From Scenedesmus sp. ARA3 (Eukaryota; Chlorophyta; Chlorophyceae; Sphaeropleales; Scenedesmaceae), in the NCBI GenBank assembly GCA_004335835.1, contig RWJK01001707.1:124001-188000 (forward strand): DNA of 64,000 nt, read 5' to 3'. Below are positions 37,101 through 49,087 of the stretch, piece after piece. The notes under the pieces are model-generated. The model ran no database searches. It saw only the letters and a list, made by a program, of their open reading frames with translations, and was not told the origin of the DNA. Position 1 is the stretch's first letter. Every line of letters starts with the position of its first letter. The position numbers were made by a program, and so were the translations under genes.

Positions 37101-37620
37101 TGGCGTAACTGTTCACCAATCTTCATCATCGTCATGTTACCCATCAGGCCATAGCATCAACGTTGTTCACCAATCTTGTGGGTGTAGTACCCGGAATAGG
37201 GTGCCTGCGGCAATGCATGTGGTTCCTGGCAGCCAGAGTTGGTTGTACGCTTGTGGCGCTGTGCGTTGCCGCCCACCAAACTTGATTATGCGTGCGCTAT
37301 GCGTGCATTACAACGGCAGCATGGTCCTAACAGCTGTCACCGGCCGGCTGACAGCAATTGACTATGGCCACGTGGTGTGTTTCAGTCAATGAGGGTTTTA
37401 GGAGTCAGCTGGCTCTTCCTCAGCTCGGATTGGGCACCGCTGGGGACCTCTGACACATCCACCCGATTGTTGGTGCCAGTTGGTGCAGTTTGGTGCAGCG
37501 TGCTGCTTGCCATTTGTAACAGGACGGCTGGCATTTTGAAGGCCCGACTTTTCATGTATCCGCAGGTGAATGTCGTGTAGTTCGCTGGAACGTCAGATGG
37601 CCCATGTGGCAAGTGCTTAT
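34189..37620 (+). mobile_element. Repeat block A, copy 2 (inverted relative to copy 1)
   Basis: Inverted, diverged counterpart of 11242-15416, about 0.7 kb shorter through internal deletions. It joins block B directly at about 37618 (GCAAGTGCTTATGCGCACCTC). It contains the coiled-coil frame from 34824, now with one internal TAG. Confidence 0.65.
34824..35068 (+). pseudogene. Second copy of the coiled-coil exon, one stop
   Basis: Starts MSASAGQQVWVSPLLQRARQ. The frame matches 14797-14552 across its length but has TAG after HQSLELQ. Downstream residues KEIKLMEMAEVLLRQRAES are intact. Confidence 0.4.
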
Positions 37621-38895
37621 GCGCACCTCATTTCAGCCGGGAAGCGAGACTGAGTGAAACGGAGACACAGGATACTTGCAAGTGTGCACCTGCATGAACA
37701 GCAGCTGGCAACAGGCAAATGCATTAGTTGGTCACCATTTGAAACAGCTGTGGAGAATGCCTGTGCTCGCGCCTCGTCACGTGGCTTTTAGCCAGTGCGG
37801 TCAACTGCAAGATATGTTACTACACCTACTGTGCAGTGGTGATGCATGCCTCTCTGATTCTGGCTGTGTTGTGTGATGCATCAGTGGGATGCAAACCCCT
37901 TGATGTCATATTTGCAGCCGCCTATAGGCTCATAGCTTTGAGCAGCAGTTGCACCCTTTCACAGCACGAGACAATCCATGTGGCTCGTTTGGTGGCCATG
38001 GCAGCCTGACAGAAGTGCCAGTGCCTTTTCACACCCAATGCATGTGGGATGCATGTTTGACTTTCATAGCCTGTGGAGATGAGCCCTAAAGCTGCATCTA
38101 GGCTTTCCTTCAAGCTTCAGCGCGCACCCAGTACTGGATCATATGTTTTTTTGCTGCCATGCCAAAGTTGGCACAGCCATGCACCCCAGAGCACCTGTTA
38201 TACAGCATGTGCATGCATGGCATGCATGTGGCTACATTTTGCTGCACTGCTTTGATGCGGTTACAACATCATTATGGTATTGACGGACCTCGTGCCCCTG
38301 CCATGATAGGCAATGTCGTTGAGCTTGCACGCACTGACAGACAGTGCAATGCAGCGGCAGCTGGATGTGATCAACCATGTGCATTTCGCCTAAACAACTC
38401 CAATTATGTGGCACCGGTCCATCGGTGTTTTATTGGAGGGTAATGCGTTGCTGTTGCTGCAAGCCAGATAAAAGGTTCCGCAAAGACAGCAGGCTCTTTC
38501 GCTTTGTGTTTTCTGTGCGGTCAGTGCGGGTGCAAGGTTACTCATGCATCTTCTGCAGCATCGCCAAGAATGATCCAAACATATATAACCCGTTTGGTAA
38601 AAAAAATTGCATCACGGAGAAGGTGTTCAAGGCTGCAACTTCGCATGTGCCTTGTGCGCGCTCTGCGACTGCCCGGCGCGTGTCGATGTGCAATCCACAC
38701 CCTGAACGGCACAAGCCATCACAGAGGCCTTTTAAGAGTTCATTTCAAGTGTTTAGTTGTCTCAAGTCGTGCAGGTCGCTCAAACGACAGCAACCTGAAG
38801 GACATCCCGCCAGCCACAGTCCAACCACCAACCGCACATCACGAACGATGCTTGTCCGCACAGCTACGATGCAGCGCTTCTGCAACTCCCCAGAA
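37618..38895 (-). mobile_element. Repeat block B, copy 2 (inverted)
   Basis: Inverted counterpart of 15505-16865. On the minus strand the order is B then A, the reverse of copy 1 (A then B). It ends near GCTTCTGCAACTCCCCAGAA, next to a possible first exon of the flavodoxin gene. Confidence 0.6.
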
Positions 38896-39015
38896 GTGAG
38901 GTGAGACTCGCTTTGGTTTATGTGCGCCTGATTTCCTTGCACCTCGATTGCTGTACAACTTAACAAGCTCAAGGACAGCAGCAGAAACACAGCTGCAAGC
39001 TCAACCAGCACTCAA

Positions 39016-39199
39016 TCAATTCAATCAAAACACGTTTTGCTAGCAAGAGATGTCACCTAGAAAGGCAGCCACTCCCAAACCACCTCAGGTGGTTCCTGAC
39101 CAGACGGGGCAATCCCACAAGCCAGGGCCAGATACGGCCAGAACCTTCAAACACAGAAGAAAAAGCAGGTCTCTCAATCGCTGATGGCCCTGAGCTGGA
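39016..39199 (-). mobile_element. SINE-like element, copy 2, with target duplication
   Basis: Inverted copy of the 33970 body with a short TTGATTGA-like tail. It is bracketed by a perfect 16-base direct repeat, ctcaaccagcactcaa, at 39000-39015 and 39200-39215, as expected for target-primed retroposition. Confidence 0.65.
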
Positions 39200-39255
39200 C
39201 TCAACCAGCACTCAACATCATCAAATTAATCCTGCTGTAATTGCTTTCATTGCAG

Positions 39256-40164
39256 GCGCTGCCCTCTCAGCTCTGCCGGTGGACGTCCCTGCAGTGGCTG
39301 CAACCGCAGCTGCCCTGCCAGCAAGGCCGGCGCAGCAGGCTGCAAGAAAGCTGCCCTGGCGCCTTCTCCTGCAAGCAAGCCCTTGCCACGTCAGCAGCTT
39401 GCGCCGCCACCAGAGGCGCTGGGCATCTACTACAGCACTGCCACTGGCAAGACAGAGGAGGTGGCTAACATCATCAAAGAAGTGAGTGGTTGGAAATGCG
39501 CTCTGTGTCAGATGCCAGCTGGCAGACTCTGCTTGTGCTGTCATAAAACGCTGGCAGACTGTGCTGCCGATATCTTGCAAGTTGCCTCACATGTGTGATA
39601 TGCTTGGTGCTTGCGCGCATCTGCTGCTGTACTGTTGAACACAAGCAGGCATTTGCACTGCCAGTAAATCCCACACAGACCTTGTTGCTGCCGCTGCTGC
39701 TGCCGCCGCCGCTGCTGCTGCTGCTGCTGCTGCTGCAGGTGCTTGGCAACGCTGCAGCAGAGCCCCAAGACATTGGTGATGTGCCCGACCTGGCCGCTGC
39801 TCTGACTGACCCTTCCCTTGATGGCCTGCTGGTGGGAGCTCCCACCTGGAACACAGGCGCTGATGAAGGCAGGTCAGGCACAGCCTGGGATGATGTGCTG
39901 GCACAAGTGAAGGGTGAGTCACTTCCGCAGTAGCACTGCTGGCAGAACTGGTGTCGTCAGCTACCACTACCACTTGGTAGTGCTGATGCCTGCTTTCTGG
40001 GGTGTTGTTGGTCACGATTTCGCCAAGAGCAGCTGCAAGGATAGTCTGCCCAGCAGCAGCTCTGCGTGCATGGCGCCGCCAGCTCAGCACCCTGCCTCGA
40101 TCAAGCGCTGTCTGACTCGCCGACAACACCTGTGACAGAAGGCCTGAGTGCTGCCTGCTTCCTC

Positions 40165-40207
<43 letters not shown>

Positions 40208-40988
40208 ATTGTCTGCTCACCCCACTAGGCCTGAGCCTGCAGGGCCGCAAGGTGGCAGTGTTTGGCTGCGGGGACCAGCACGGCTATGGTGACTATTTCT
40301 GTGATGCAATGGAGGAGCTGCACTCAAGCTTTGCTGCGGCAGGCGCTGACATGGTGGGCGCGTGGCCGACAGAGGGCTACGAGCACTCGGAGTCCAAGGT
40401 AAGGGCGAGATTGGGTAGTGGGCCGGCTGGCCATTGTGGTTCAGTGGTGTTGCGCTGTGTAAACCCTGGCACGGCTTGATGGTAGTATGATTCAGTTGCA
40501 CTGACCTGATAGCCAGAATGACAAAAAGTTAACATGTCAGATGGCTATGGGGACTGCTTCTGTTATGCAATGGAGGAGCTGCACTCCAGCTTTGCTGCGG
40601 CAGGCGCCGACATGGTTGGAGCGTGGCCCACAGAGGGCTAGGAGCACTCAGAGATTAAGGTGAAAGGGCTGCAGTGTTGGGGTCGTGGGCGGTTGGTGTT
40701 GTGTAGTTCAGGCTGCGACATTGCTGAGAAGGGTTGCTGCTGGGCACAATCCAAGCGCACTTACATGGTGAACTTGCGCATCTGCATGGGTGGGGCTTGC
40801 GCTTGAGCGAGCTGGCAATCCATATGCTGACTGCTTTGTTTGTGGACAGTCTCAGCAGGCGGCATGTTGAAGTGACGGATGACGTCGCCTGCAGGTCATA
40901 GAGCTGGCCTGTTCGCCCACAGCCCGTGTATTGTCTGCCCACGCTCCTTTCACATCGTGTCAGGCTGCTGCATGCGATTAATATTCCG

Positions 40989-41027
<39 letters not shown>

Positions 41028-41186
41028 ACCGCGCTGTTGCTGCAGGCTGAGACCAAGCCTGGCTTCTTCTGCGGCCTGGCCCTGGACGAGGACAGCCAGG
41101 GCGAGCTCACTGAGGGCCGCATACGGCAGTGGACCGCACAGGTGCTGCAGGAGATGGGCGTGAAGGCACCAACAGCAGCGGCGTGA
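39256..41186 (+). CDS. Flavodoxin, probably plastid-targeted
   Basis: A small FMN electron carrier that replaces ferredoxin in photosynthetic electron transfer under iron limitation. Exons: 39256-39481, 39739-39913, 40229-40398, 41046-41186, all in phase. Features: phosphate-binding loop YYSTATGKTEEVA; first flavin-side loop GAPTWNTGADE; second loop GCGDQHGYGDYF; then GAWPTEGYEHSESK, GLALDEDSQGELTEGRI and a stop after KAPTAAA. The first visible exon encodes about 50 residues rich in Ser, Ala, Lys and Arg before the domain, fitting a transit peptide. The start codon is not certain. A phase-compatible exon 38848-38900 (MLVRTATMQRFCNSPEV) would give 254 residues in total, but it lies inside repeat B. 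Confidence 0.9.
40541..40659 (+). repeat. Broken downstream copy of flavodoxin exon 3 end
   Basis: Reads DGYGDCFCYAMEELHSSFAA through GAWPTEG, then TAG where the exon has TAC. It ends AAG/GTGAAA and lies in the intron after the true exon (ends 40398). Confidence 0.85.
40989..41032 (+). repeat. (CTGC)n microsatellite
   Basis: About ten tandem tetranucleotide units shortly before the last flavodoxin acceptor. Confidence 0.85.
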
Positions 41187-41571
41187 GGCATGCGCTTGAG
41201 GCCTGAAGCGTGAGGCATGAGGGAGATGGCACAGCCTAACTGTGTACACCGGGTTCTGGTTGGGAAGCGGTGAATAGGCTGGTGGCTGACGCGCCCTGAG
41301 TGCTGCGCTAGGGTTATGTGAGCCCTTTTCTGTACGATGGTGCCTTGTAGTATTAACAGTTGCAGACAAGACAGCTTGCAATAGCTGAATGCCTTGCTGC
41401 CTTGCCGGCGCGTGACAAAGCGTCCTGTGTTGCTGTACCATAAAGTCCTTTGCAGAGCAGGGTAGCTACAAGTAGGTGTTGGCACTGTCTGGGACCAAAG
41501 CGCGTGCTGTCATAGGGTTGATTTGAGAGCGTCTTCTCAAAGCAGCGCCACTCAGCCGCTGGGCTGCCCAA

Positions 41572-41587
41572 TGTAACAACATTGTAA
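41572..41587 (+). terminator. TGTAA polyadenylation-type signals for flavodoxin
   Basis: Two TGTAA words (41572 and 41583) lie about 390 bases after the stop. TGTAA is the usual poly(A) signal in chlorophyte nuclear genes. Confidence 0.5.
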
Positions 41588-42892
41588 CAGACATTGATAG
41601 ATTTTAGTTACTACACCCCATCTCAATGCATGCCATGCATCGCTTCATATCCAGCAAAGCATCGACGCCATGGCCCACATTGCCTGCGTAACAGCCCTGA
41701 CAGTAACCATGCCTACGGTCAGCCCTTCAGAATGGCAGCAGCACACATGCACAGGCATTGCCACGCCAAGGCCAGGCCCAGTTCAGCAGCGCAGGGCAAA
41801 CACAGCTGCAACGGCTGCCCAGCCATGCACATCATGACGCGTGCACCATTGTGTTTGAAACAGCCTCTCGTTGGCTCCTGACTGGGGTTCCCACTCCTCG
41901 TTGAGTGGAGCATGTAATGTAATGTAATGTGAAACAGCAGCACCCCGGCTGGCATGTGCAGGTCACAGACTGTGCCCAAGGGGCTGCCATGCAGTTCTGG
42001 TGCGCGTATGTTCATGTGGTTTCAAAATGCAGCAGCTCCCACACATGCAGTAACTCGTAGTATGAATGCAACACAGGCTCTGCACGTTGTGCCACTACAT
42101 GCATTAATTCGACCTGCACGTGGGTTAACATGGACGCCCGCTATGCTCAGGCTGTACTTTGACAGTGCTGTACCAGTCCCAAACACAAAAGGATGTTGTG
42201 TAAACGGACAACATTCCCTTTACAAAAGATGCCGCCCACCTGGCAGGTGCCATGAACCAACAGCAGGTGGTGCTGCGGCACTTGACACAACCCAAGAAGA
42301 TGCACATCAAACCGACTTTGAAAACTGCAGCATATATGTGTTAATGCATGTCTCCGATAGCAGCGGCTGTGCAAACACCACCTGCGATGTGCGCATCCCA
42401 TTGTACTCCACCCATGGTGCCTTCACTAATCATTATGTAATGGGGTGTTTTCAAGTGCAGGCGTGGTTAGGAGTCTTTTCTGCCTTGCTCACAACATCAA
42501 ACAACATCAAGGGTAGGGATCGGTGTGTGCTGCGCTGCACACGTGTCCGTAGTAAGTGATAGCTGCTATACTGCAACAATCATGCGGCATGCGTATGATG
42601 CAATGCCTCCCTGCATCACCCAGATAATGTGAGTGTGCGTAGCATGATGCTCACGTCAACGGTGCAAACCCCGCCTAGCAGAACCTACCACCACTGCAGC
42701 ATACTGCCTGGCGCTATATTTGCACACCAGCAGCAGCACCATGCTTGCCACGGGTGCCTGGGTGGAAACCGCCACGCGCATTTAAGTGCAATACCACTAC
42801 ACCATCATCTTTATCAACATCATCATCCTGCCTTGGCATGCGTTTCTGTTGGTGCCAAAGAGACACCAGACCAACATCCAGATCAGCACAAC
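41588..42892. other. Intergenic, convergent gene ends
   Basis: Lies between the 3' ends of flavodoxin (+) and the Cys-rich gene (-). A short TAATG repeat (about 41918-41932) is present. A TGTAA on the minus strand near 42218 could end the Cys-rich transcript. No gene is supported. Confidence 0.4.
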
Positions 42893-43186
42893 TCACACAC
42901 AGTCGATTGTGGGATCCACTTCCCATACGCCGGTCGCTCCATTGCACGTGGCAATCGCACCGCTGCCAGTCTTCCCAGCCGCACACTCTGCCATGCACAC
43001 ATCCTGATCAGCTCCCAGCAAGCACACAGGGTCAGTTGCTGGCCAGGGGCTGACCAGTTCATTGAAGGGGTCAGGCTGGGGCAGGCCTTCGCAGCTGAGC
43101 AGGTTTTCAGGTGTGCAGTCTGCCACAACGTCCCAGACAAGTGTGCCAAAGCCGTCGTCAATGCAGGTGGCCTGCGGACACATGCA

Positions 43187-43219
<33 letters not shown>

Positions 43220-46200
43220 TAAGTAAGGTGATGTAGCTGCCAAGGTGAGCTCGGCATGCAGAGCGCGTTGCATCAAGCATAACACCAGGCACTTAGCATC
43301 ACAGCAAACCATGCTGGCTTCATGCGCAGCAGCAGCCCAGCCCCTTAGCCAGGCCCTATTGTTGCGGTTGAGGCGTAATTCTTCCAGCTACATGAGGCAA
43401 GTAACAAATACAAAACAAATATGCAGGGTGGTTGCACCACGCATTAGTACCGCAATCATGTCACTCAGACATGTCTGCTGCACTCACCGTGCCACCGGAG
43501 CCAACAAAGCCAGCAGCGCATAGTGCCTGGGAGCCATCACTTGGGCAGGAGGAGCTGTCAGGAGCATTGGCACAGTCTGTGGTGGCAGCAGGCACCAAAC
43601 AACAGCGGCAAGGAACCGGTGTCAGCTGCGTAGCGAACTTGCAAAACGCACAGCTGGCCTTGTAGGCGGCATCTGTTGCAGATGTATCTGGCGGATGCGC
43701 AGGGCACCCAAGGCATACAAGGCACAAAGCTTCACTGCATACGGTTAGTTGACCGGCGTATGTCACGCATGACACAGCCGTAGCATTATATTCAAACTTT
43801 CAACGTCTACAGAATGTATGGTGAGGCTGCGGCTGCTATGGAGGCAACACCCCAGTACATGATGACATGTGCATTGATGCACTGGCTACCGACCTGTTGG
43901 CCAATCCACAGAGGGGTCTTCTGGGGTAGCAGCGCAGGTGGATCCTCCTCCTCCCGCTGGAGTGCACTCCCCTCCAATGATATAGCCAAAGCTGCCGTCT
44001 GCCTGAATGCCGCACACAGCTTGAACACCACCATCAAACCCAGCCTCACTGCAGCATAGGTGCAGCACACACGAGCAGCATGGGTTACGTGCATGGGCTG
44101 ATTGTGATACCAACAGCTATAGAGGCGGTACAGCAAGGCAGATGAAGGGATGGCTAACCACAGCATTCACAGGTGGTCTGCTGTAGACTAGAAGCAAGAT
44201 CTTTCTGATGACAGATTTTTAAGCAAGCAGTGCTGTGGCTGTTGACAGAGCACCAGGGTAAACGTGAAAGGTTTAGAAGGAAGGAGGGGTGCTGCACGCA
44301 CAGCAAGGATTCAGCATCAAGCAGCTCATTGTACAAACCACAGAGCAGCTGACAGCACATTGTGATTCTCATGGCTGGCTCAGCAGTTGCAGCAGCACTC
44401 ACCAGGATGCATCACACACTTCTCCATCTGTCTTATCGGTGCAGTCAGCAAAGTCATTGGCATTGGGCTGCTTCTCAGGAGTGCCAGGGCAGTCGGCGCC
44501 AGGCCCATCCCTCACACACGTCCCCGCAACCACCCAGCCGCTAGCAGAGCACGTTGCCACCACCTCCCCAGTGAACCCTGCCGCACAGTTGGCGTTACAT
44601 ACTGTCGGGTTCACCGAAGCGCTGCCATCCACACAATCCGAAGGCCACGCTTCAGCGTTTGCCACGCTCTGCGGGCGATTCGGGCAGTCTGCCATGCCAC
44701 TGCCAGCCACACAAGTGCCCTGCACACGCCAAATGCCAGCTGGGCCTTCGCAGTAAGCAATGGGCCATGCACTTCCGGGTGTGCAGCTGCTGCACACATA
44801 TGAGGTCTTGCAGGGCGCCCCGCGGGCCCCACATTTGCGGCCTGCTAGGATGTTTGAGCAGGTCGCCGCCCAGGGCTGTGCATGAGGCACCTGTGATGAG
44901 TTGCAGCAGCAGTGTGGCGCAGCAGCAGTGTGGTGCAGCAGGAGTGTGGTGAAGCAGCAGTGTGGCGGAGCAGGAGTGTGGTGCAGCAGTGCAGGGGTTG
45001 AGCTTGCTAGGCTCAACAGCAGCCAAACAGGAAATATATGGCTGATATCTAAAATGCAGGGTTCATGGCCAGTGCTGCTGTGCACGCATGCTTAGAGCTT
45101 TCTATACCCTGTGTTTTCGCATAACCGTGCTGAGCGCATGCAAAGGCAGCCAAGTGTAAATGGGTTGTGCATAAAGGTTGCTGCACGGGCTGCGCTTCAG
45201 CACCTTCAAACCACCACTTTCCTCACCTGAGGTGGCTTGCCTCTGCACCTGCAGCAAAACGAGCATCATAGCAGCAGGCGTGCAGCAGAGCAGCCTGTGT
45301 GTCAGTCAAGGAGCAACCGTGTGCAAGTCCGTGCAGCACCAGCAGCCAGCTGCTACAGTTACATAACCTGAGCAGGCGCTTGGCTTGAGAATGTGGCAAA
45401 AGCATGGCAATGCAGTGCATTACTAACATTCTAACTTGTTTTTGAAACATAGGGCTCCTTCGCCACCCCCGCTACACCACGTACCTGACATTGCCGGGCG
45501 CGCTTTTAGGGGCGCAGACTGAGGAGGCAATGCTCTTGCCGCCAGAGCTGGTGTAACCAGCCGGGCAGGATGCACAAGCACAATAGCCGCAGCCTGATGC
45601 CGGCGGCACTTGACAGACAGCATTGGGATGGTAGCCCCACCAGCAGTAGTTCGGCCTGTTACTGTACTGCTTCTGCGGTGTAACTAGCCACTTGGGATGC
45701 ATGGAGAATGTGCGCTGCGCCGAAGAGATGTAGTTGCTCTGCAAGGGGCTTTGCTTGCGTGCTGCTGTAGCAGCGCGGGCGTTGAACTTGCTGGCAGCAG
45801 AAGGGAGGAAGCCTGGGCAGGATGGCGGGTATGTGGGAAACCTCGGCACGCTAGGCACTGCATAGCTACCGTAGCCGGCAGCACACCCTGCGGGTAGCAA
45901 CAGACAAGGCAGCGTCAGCCGTGAGCCTGTAAGGCAGCTGTGGGGTGAGCCAGGCAAGCGCGTGGATCCACAACAAGAGGGTGGACAGGTGATGCAGGCC
46001 TCTGCTTCGGGCGGGCATTGGCAAACACACTGCTGTCATGCGGCAACCGGCAAATCCTGTGTCTATGCGCCTGCTGTCAAATTTTTTGAAATACATACGC
46101 CACATGGGTTCAAGCAGAAGAAGCTATGCCGATGTTCAAGCCCCCACTGCCACCAGCAGCAGCCACACCGGCTGGCACCAAGGGTCCCTGCCATCCACCA

Positions 46201-46436
46201 GCCTGAGCAACTGCACCAGCCCACGCACCGCATGTGCTGTCTGGCAGCTTGACATATCCTCCACGGGTGTTGCACTCCAGGCATTTGTATGGGTTGCCAC
46301 TCTCGCACTGGTTGCAGCCAGGCAGGTAGCACCTGTAACCCAACCAGATCTTGCTGCCAGTGGCAGCTGCGTCACCCAGCAGCAGCAGCAGCAGTAGCAG
46401 CCCAGGCAGGGCTGCCAACCGACAGGGTATCCCCAT
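42893..46436 (-). CDS. Secreted Cys-rich protein with sushi-like repeats
   Basis: Function unknown; probably extracellular or cell-wall/surface. Exons: 46436-46229, 45887-45490 (or to 45485), 44890-44403, 44048-43894, 43576-43488, 43171-42893, giving about 538 residues if the GTCAGG donor at 45490 is used. The start has a strong signal peptide ([20 protein letters not shown]) followed by CxxC-type clusters (GCNQCESGNPYKCLECN). Later segments repeat a pattern near 50-60 residues long: an Asp-Cys start, Cys pairs, AGFTG or AGFDGG, a Trp or Tyr, and a closing G-x-C (CNANCAAGFTGEVVATC; CEAGFDGGVQAVCG; CAAGKTGSGAIATC). This resembles CCP/sushi spacing but the assignment is loose. The 45485-44890 intron may hide one more exon. 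Confidence 0.7.
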
Positions 46437-47323
46437 CTTTCGGCCTTGAAAGCGAGCGTTGTCCGACTGCGAGTCACCCAGCACAGAAGAGGTGCCCTTC
46501 CTGAGACATGTACAGTATGCACGATTGCAGACGTTTGATTGAGGAAGGGCGAGCATAGCAATGCGAACAAAAACTGCGACTATGCTGTGTACATGGAGGG
46601 CTGGCGTTTGCTGATTTTGCGATTCATGGTGCATCGCAGGCAGGACAAACTCACCAGTGCTGCAGCCTGATATATTCGTATCCTGCGAGCTATGCGATCA
46701 CACTATATACCGGTTGTAATCGGCAGTGCAAGGTTTAACTGCTATCTTTGTTTAAGGAGCTGCCACAGTTCCGAGACCAACACTGGTCGGGTGCAAGTTG
46801 GTCTGGTTGACGCCCCTGCGTAGTAACGTGGTCGCGCGTGTTATCACACTTCCAAAGGTGCAGTAATGGAATAAAAAACTGTTTCATAGGCCAAAGCCAC
46901 CTGACGGATGGCGGGTTTGGGCTGCGAAACTGCCCAACATCAGACTGTCACTCGCAGCATTCCTGGCAATCTTGCGAAGATCAAGCCATGCACCTGTTGT
47001 ATGCGTCCAAACTATAATAAAAAATCGCATCGCATCAACCCGGCACCCCTTGCCACTCGAGTTCATGTTGGTCATGCGGGAAAGTCACTGGCAACTTGGC
47101 AAGTGACTTGAAGACAAACGTTGTGGAACGCCTTTTTTCGGTCCTCAACAGCTGGAACTGCCAACAACTACCCAGCGTATTCCTTGCATGAACACATTGA
47201 TGTGATCCCTCCATCTACCAGGCATCTGTTGTGGCGTAGCCGCATGAACACACCAATGTAACCCCCGGGGCCTCTGTCTACCGTCTTCCATGCATTGCAG
47301 TCTCTGGGCCTCGCCACATGCAC
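46437..47323. other. Intergenic between two minus-strand genes
   Basis: Should hold the promoter and leader of the Cys-rich gene and the 3' flank of the channel-like gene. No reading frame or RNA gene is supported. Confidence 0.4.
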
Positions 47324-49047
47324 CTAATGCTTCTTGCCCTTCTTGCCCTTCTTTGCCTTCTTGCGCTTTTTGCCGCCAGTGCCCTGCTGGCTGCCAGCAT
47401 TGCTGCCGGCAGCCTTGCTGCCTGCTGCTGCTGACGGCTTGACCAGCTGCTGGTGGTCTGACTCATCCTCCTCCTCACTGCTGCCATCATCTCCGTCAGT
47501 ATGATGACCCCCTACCCCTTCTGCTGCTGCCACCTCACCCTGCATGGAGCTGCTTGCTTGCTGCAGGGCCTGCTGCTGCTGCTCTGCTGGCGTCACCGCA
47601 GCCTGCTGCTGCTCCTGCTGCTCTGAATACTGCACATGGTGTTCTGCTGGCTGGATGCTGCCGCCAGCAGCATCAGGCTGTGCAGCGCTGCTGCCGCCCT
47701 CACAGGCCGCTGCATCCCCAGCAACTTTTGCCACATCAGCAGGTGTCCCTGCTGCCAGCTGCTCTGCTGCCACTGCTACCTCAGCCGGTGCTGCGGCCAG
47801 CACTGCTGTACTGTCTGCTGCTACTACCAAGCCCACAGCAGTATCTGCTGGCAGCTCCTGAAGGTGCACAGCGGCTGCAGGAACGGGCTCCACAGCTGCA
47901 GCAGCAGCTGCTGCAGGGGTCACAGTGTACACTGCTGTTGCATCTTGGGCTGCTGGCAGCTCTGCAGCTGCAGCTACATCTGCTGCAGCAGAGCCAGCTT
48001 GCACCTCATGCACAGCAGGCATCTCCACTGTGGTGAGGTGCACATTGGGGTAGGGTGCTGCTGCAGTGCCATCCATCAGCCCCACTGCCATGTCAAACCT
48101 GATCGGGTAGCTGCTGCTGCTGCTGCTGTTAGGCTCCACAGCATTCAATTTGGGGGCAGCTGTCATGCTGCCAGCAAGTGGCGCATACTGCTGCTGCATG
48201 CCTGGCGGCATGTATGTAGCTGCTGCGCTTCCTGAGGCCTGGCCTGATGGGCTGTATGGCGAATCTGCCCCTGCAGGCATGGTGAAGGAAAATGCAGCAG
48301 CATATCATATGCAGAACGACCAATTGCTTAGCAATGCAGAAAATCTCATTGGTACTGTGTGGGGGCAGTGTGTACCTGTGAACTGTGCTGCCTGGCCCAC
48401 TGCTTCTGCACGCATTGACGCTGCACAGCAAGTAACTTCTATGCAATGGCAAAAGCAGTGGCCGATGGGCAACCATGGCATATATGTTCATGCTGCGCAC
48501 CATCACAACCATTTCATTCTAGCCTGCCTCTAGGCCTGGCTCACCCTGTGCATTTGTTGCAGCTGCAGCTGCAGCAGCCATCACTCCACCCCACACTGCG
48601 GGCTGGCCCACAGGCGCTGCTGCAAAGCCGGGGCCATGGCCCAGCAGCCAAGTGGGCTCAGGCGCAGCAGCTGCTACCACAGCAGCCTGCTGCTCAGCAC
48701 CAAGCCCCTGTGCTGTTGATGGCATGCCGGCATATGCTGCTTCAGCAGGCAGCACCCCTGGCATGCCCCACCCCATGCCCATGCCTCCCAAAGGTGCCCA
48801 GGTCATGCTAGCTGTGCCCTGTGCTGTGATAGGTGACATTGCACCACCCCAAGCACCTGCACCTGCTGCCGCTACAGCTGCTGCTTGTGCCTGTGCATCA
48901 CTCATGCCCATGCCAGGGTATCCAGCCATGTTCATGCCAGGGTACCCCGAGTAGCCAGGATATGCAGGTGCTGGCATTCCACTGCCGTCAGCAGGTGGGC
49001 CCATCTGCTGCTGCTGCTGCTGCATAGGCGCTCCATACATCATCCAT

Positions 49048-49087
<40 letters not shown>

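Noticed and set aside
33970..39199. 33970-34140 and 39040-39199 as terminal inverted repeats of one DNA transposon
   Set aside because: One copy has its own 16-base target duplication and both have simple-repeat tails, so two independent SINE-like insertions explain them better.
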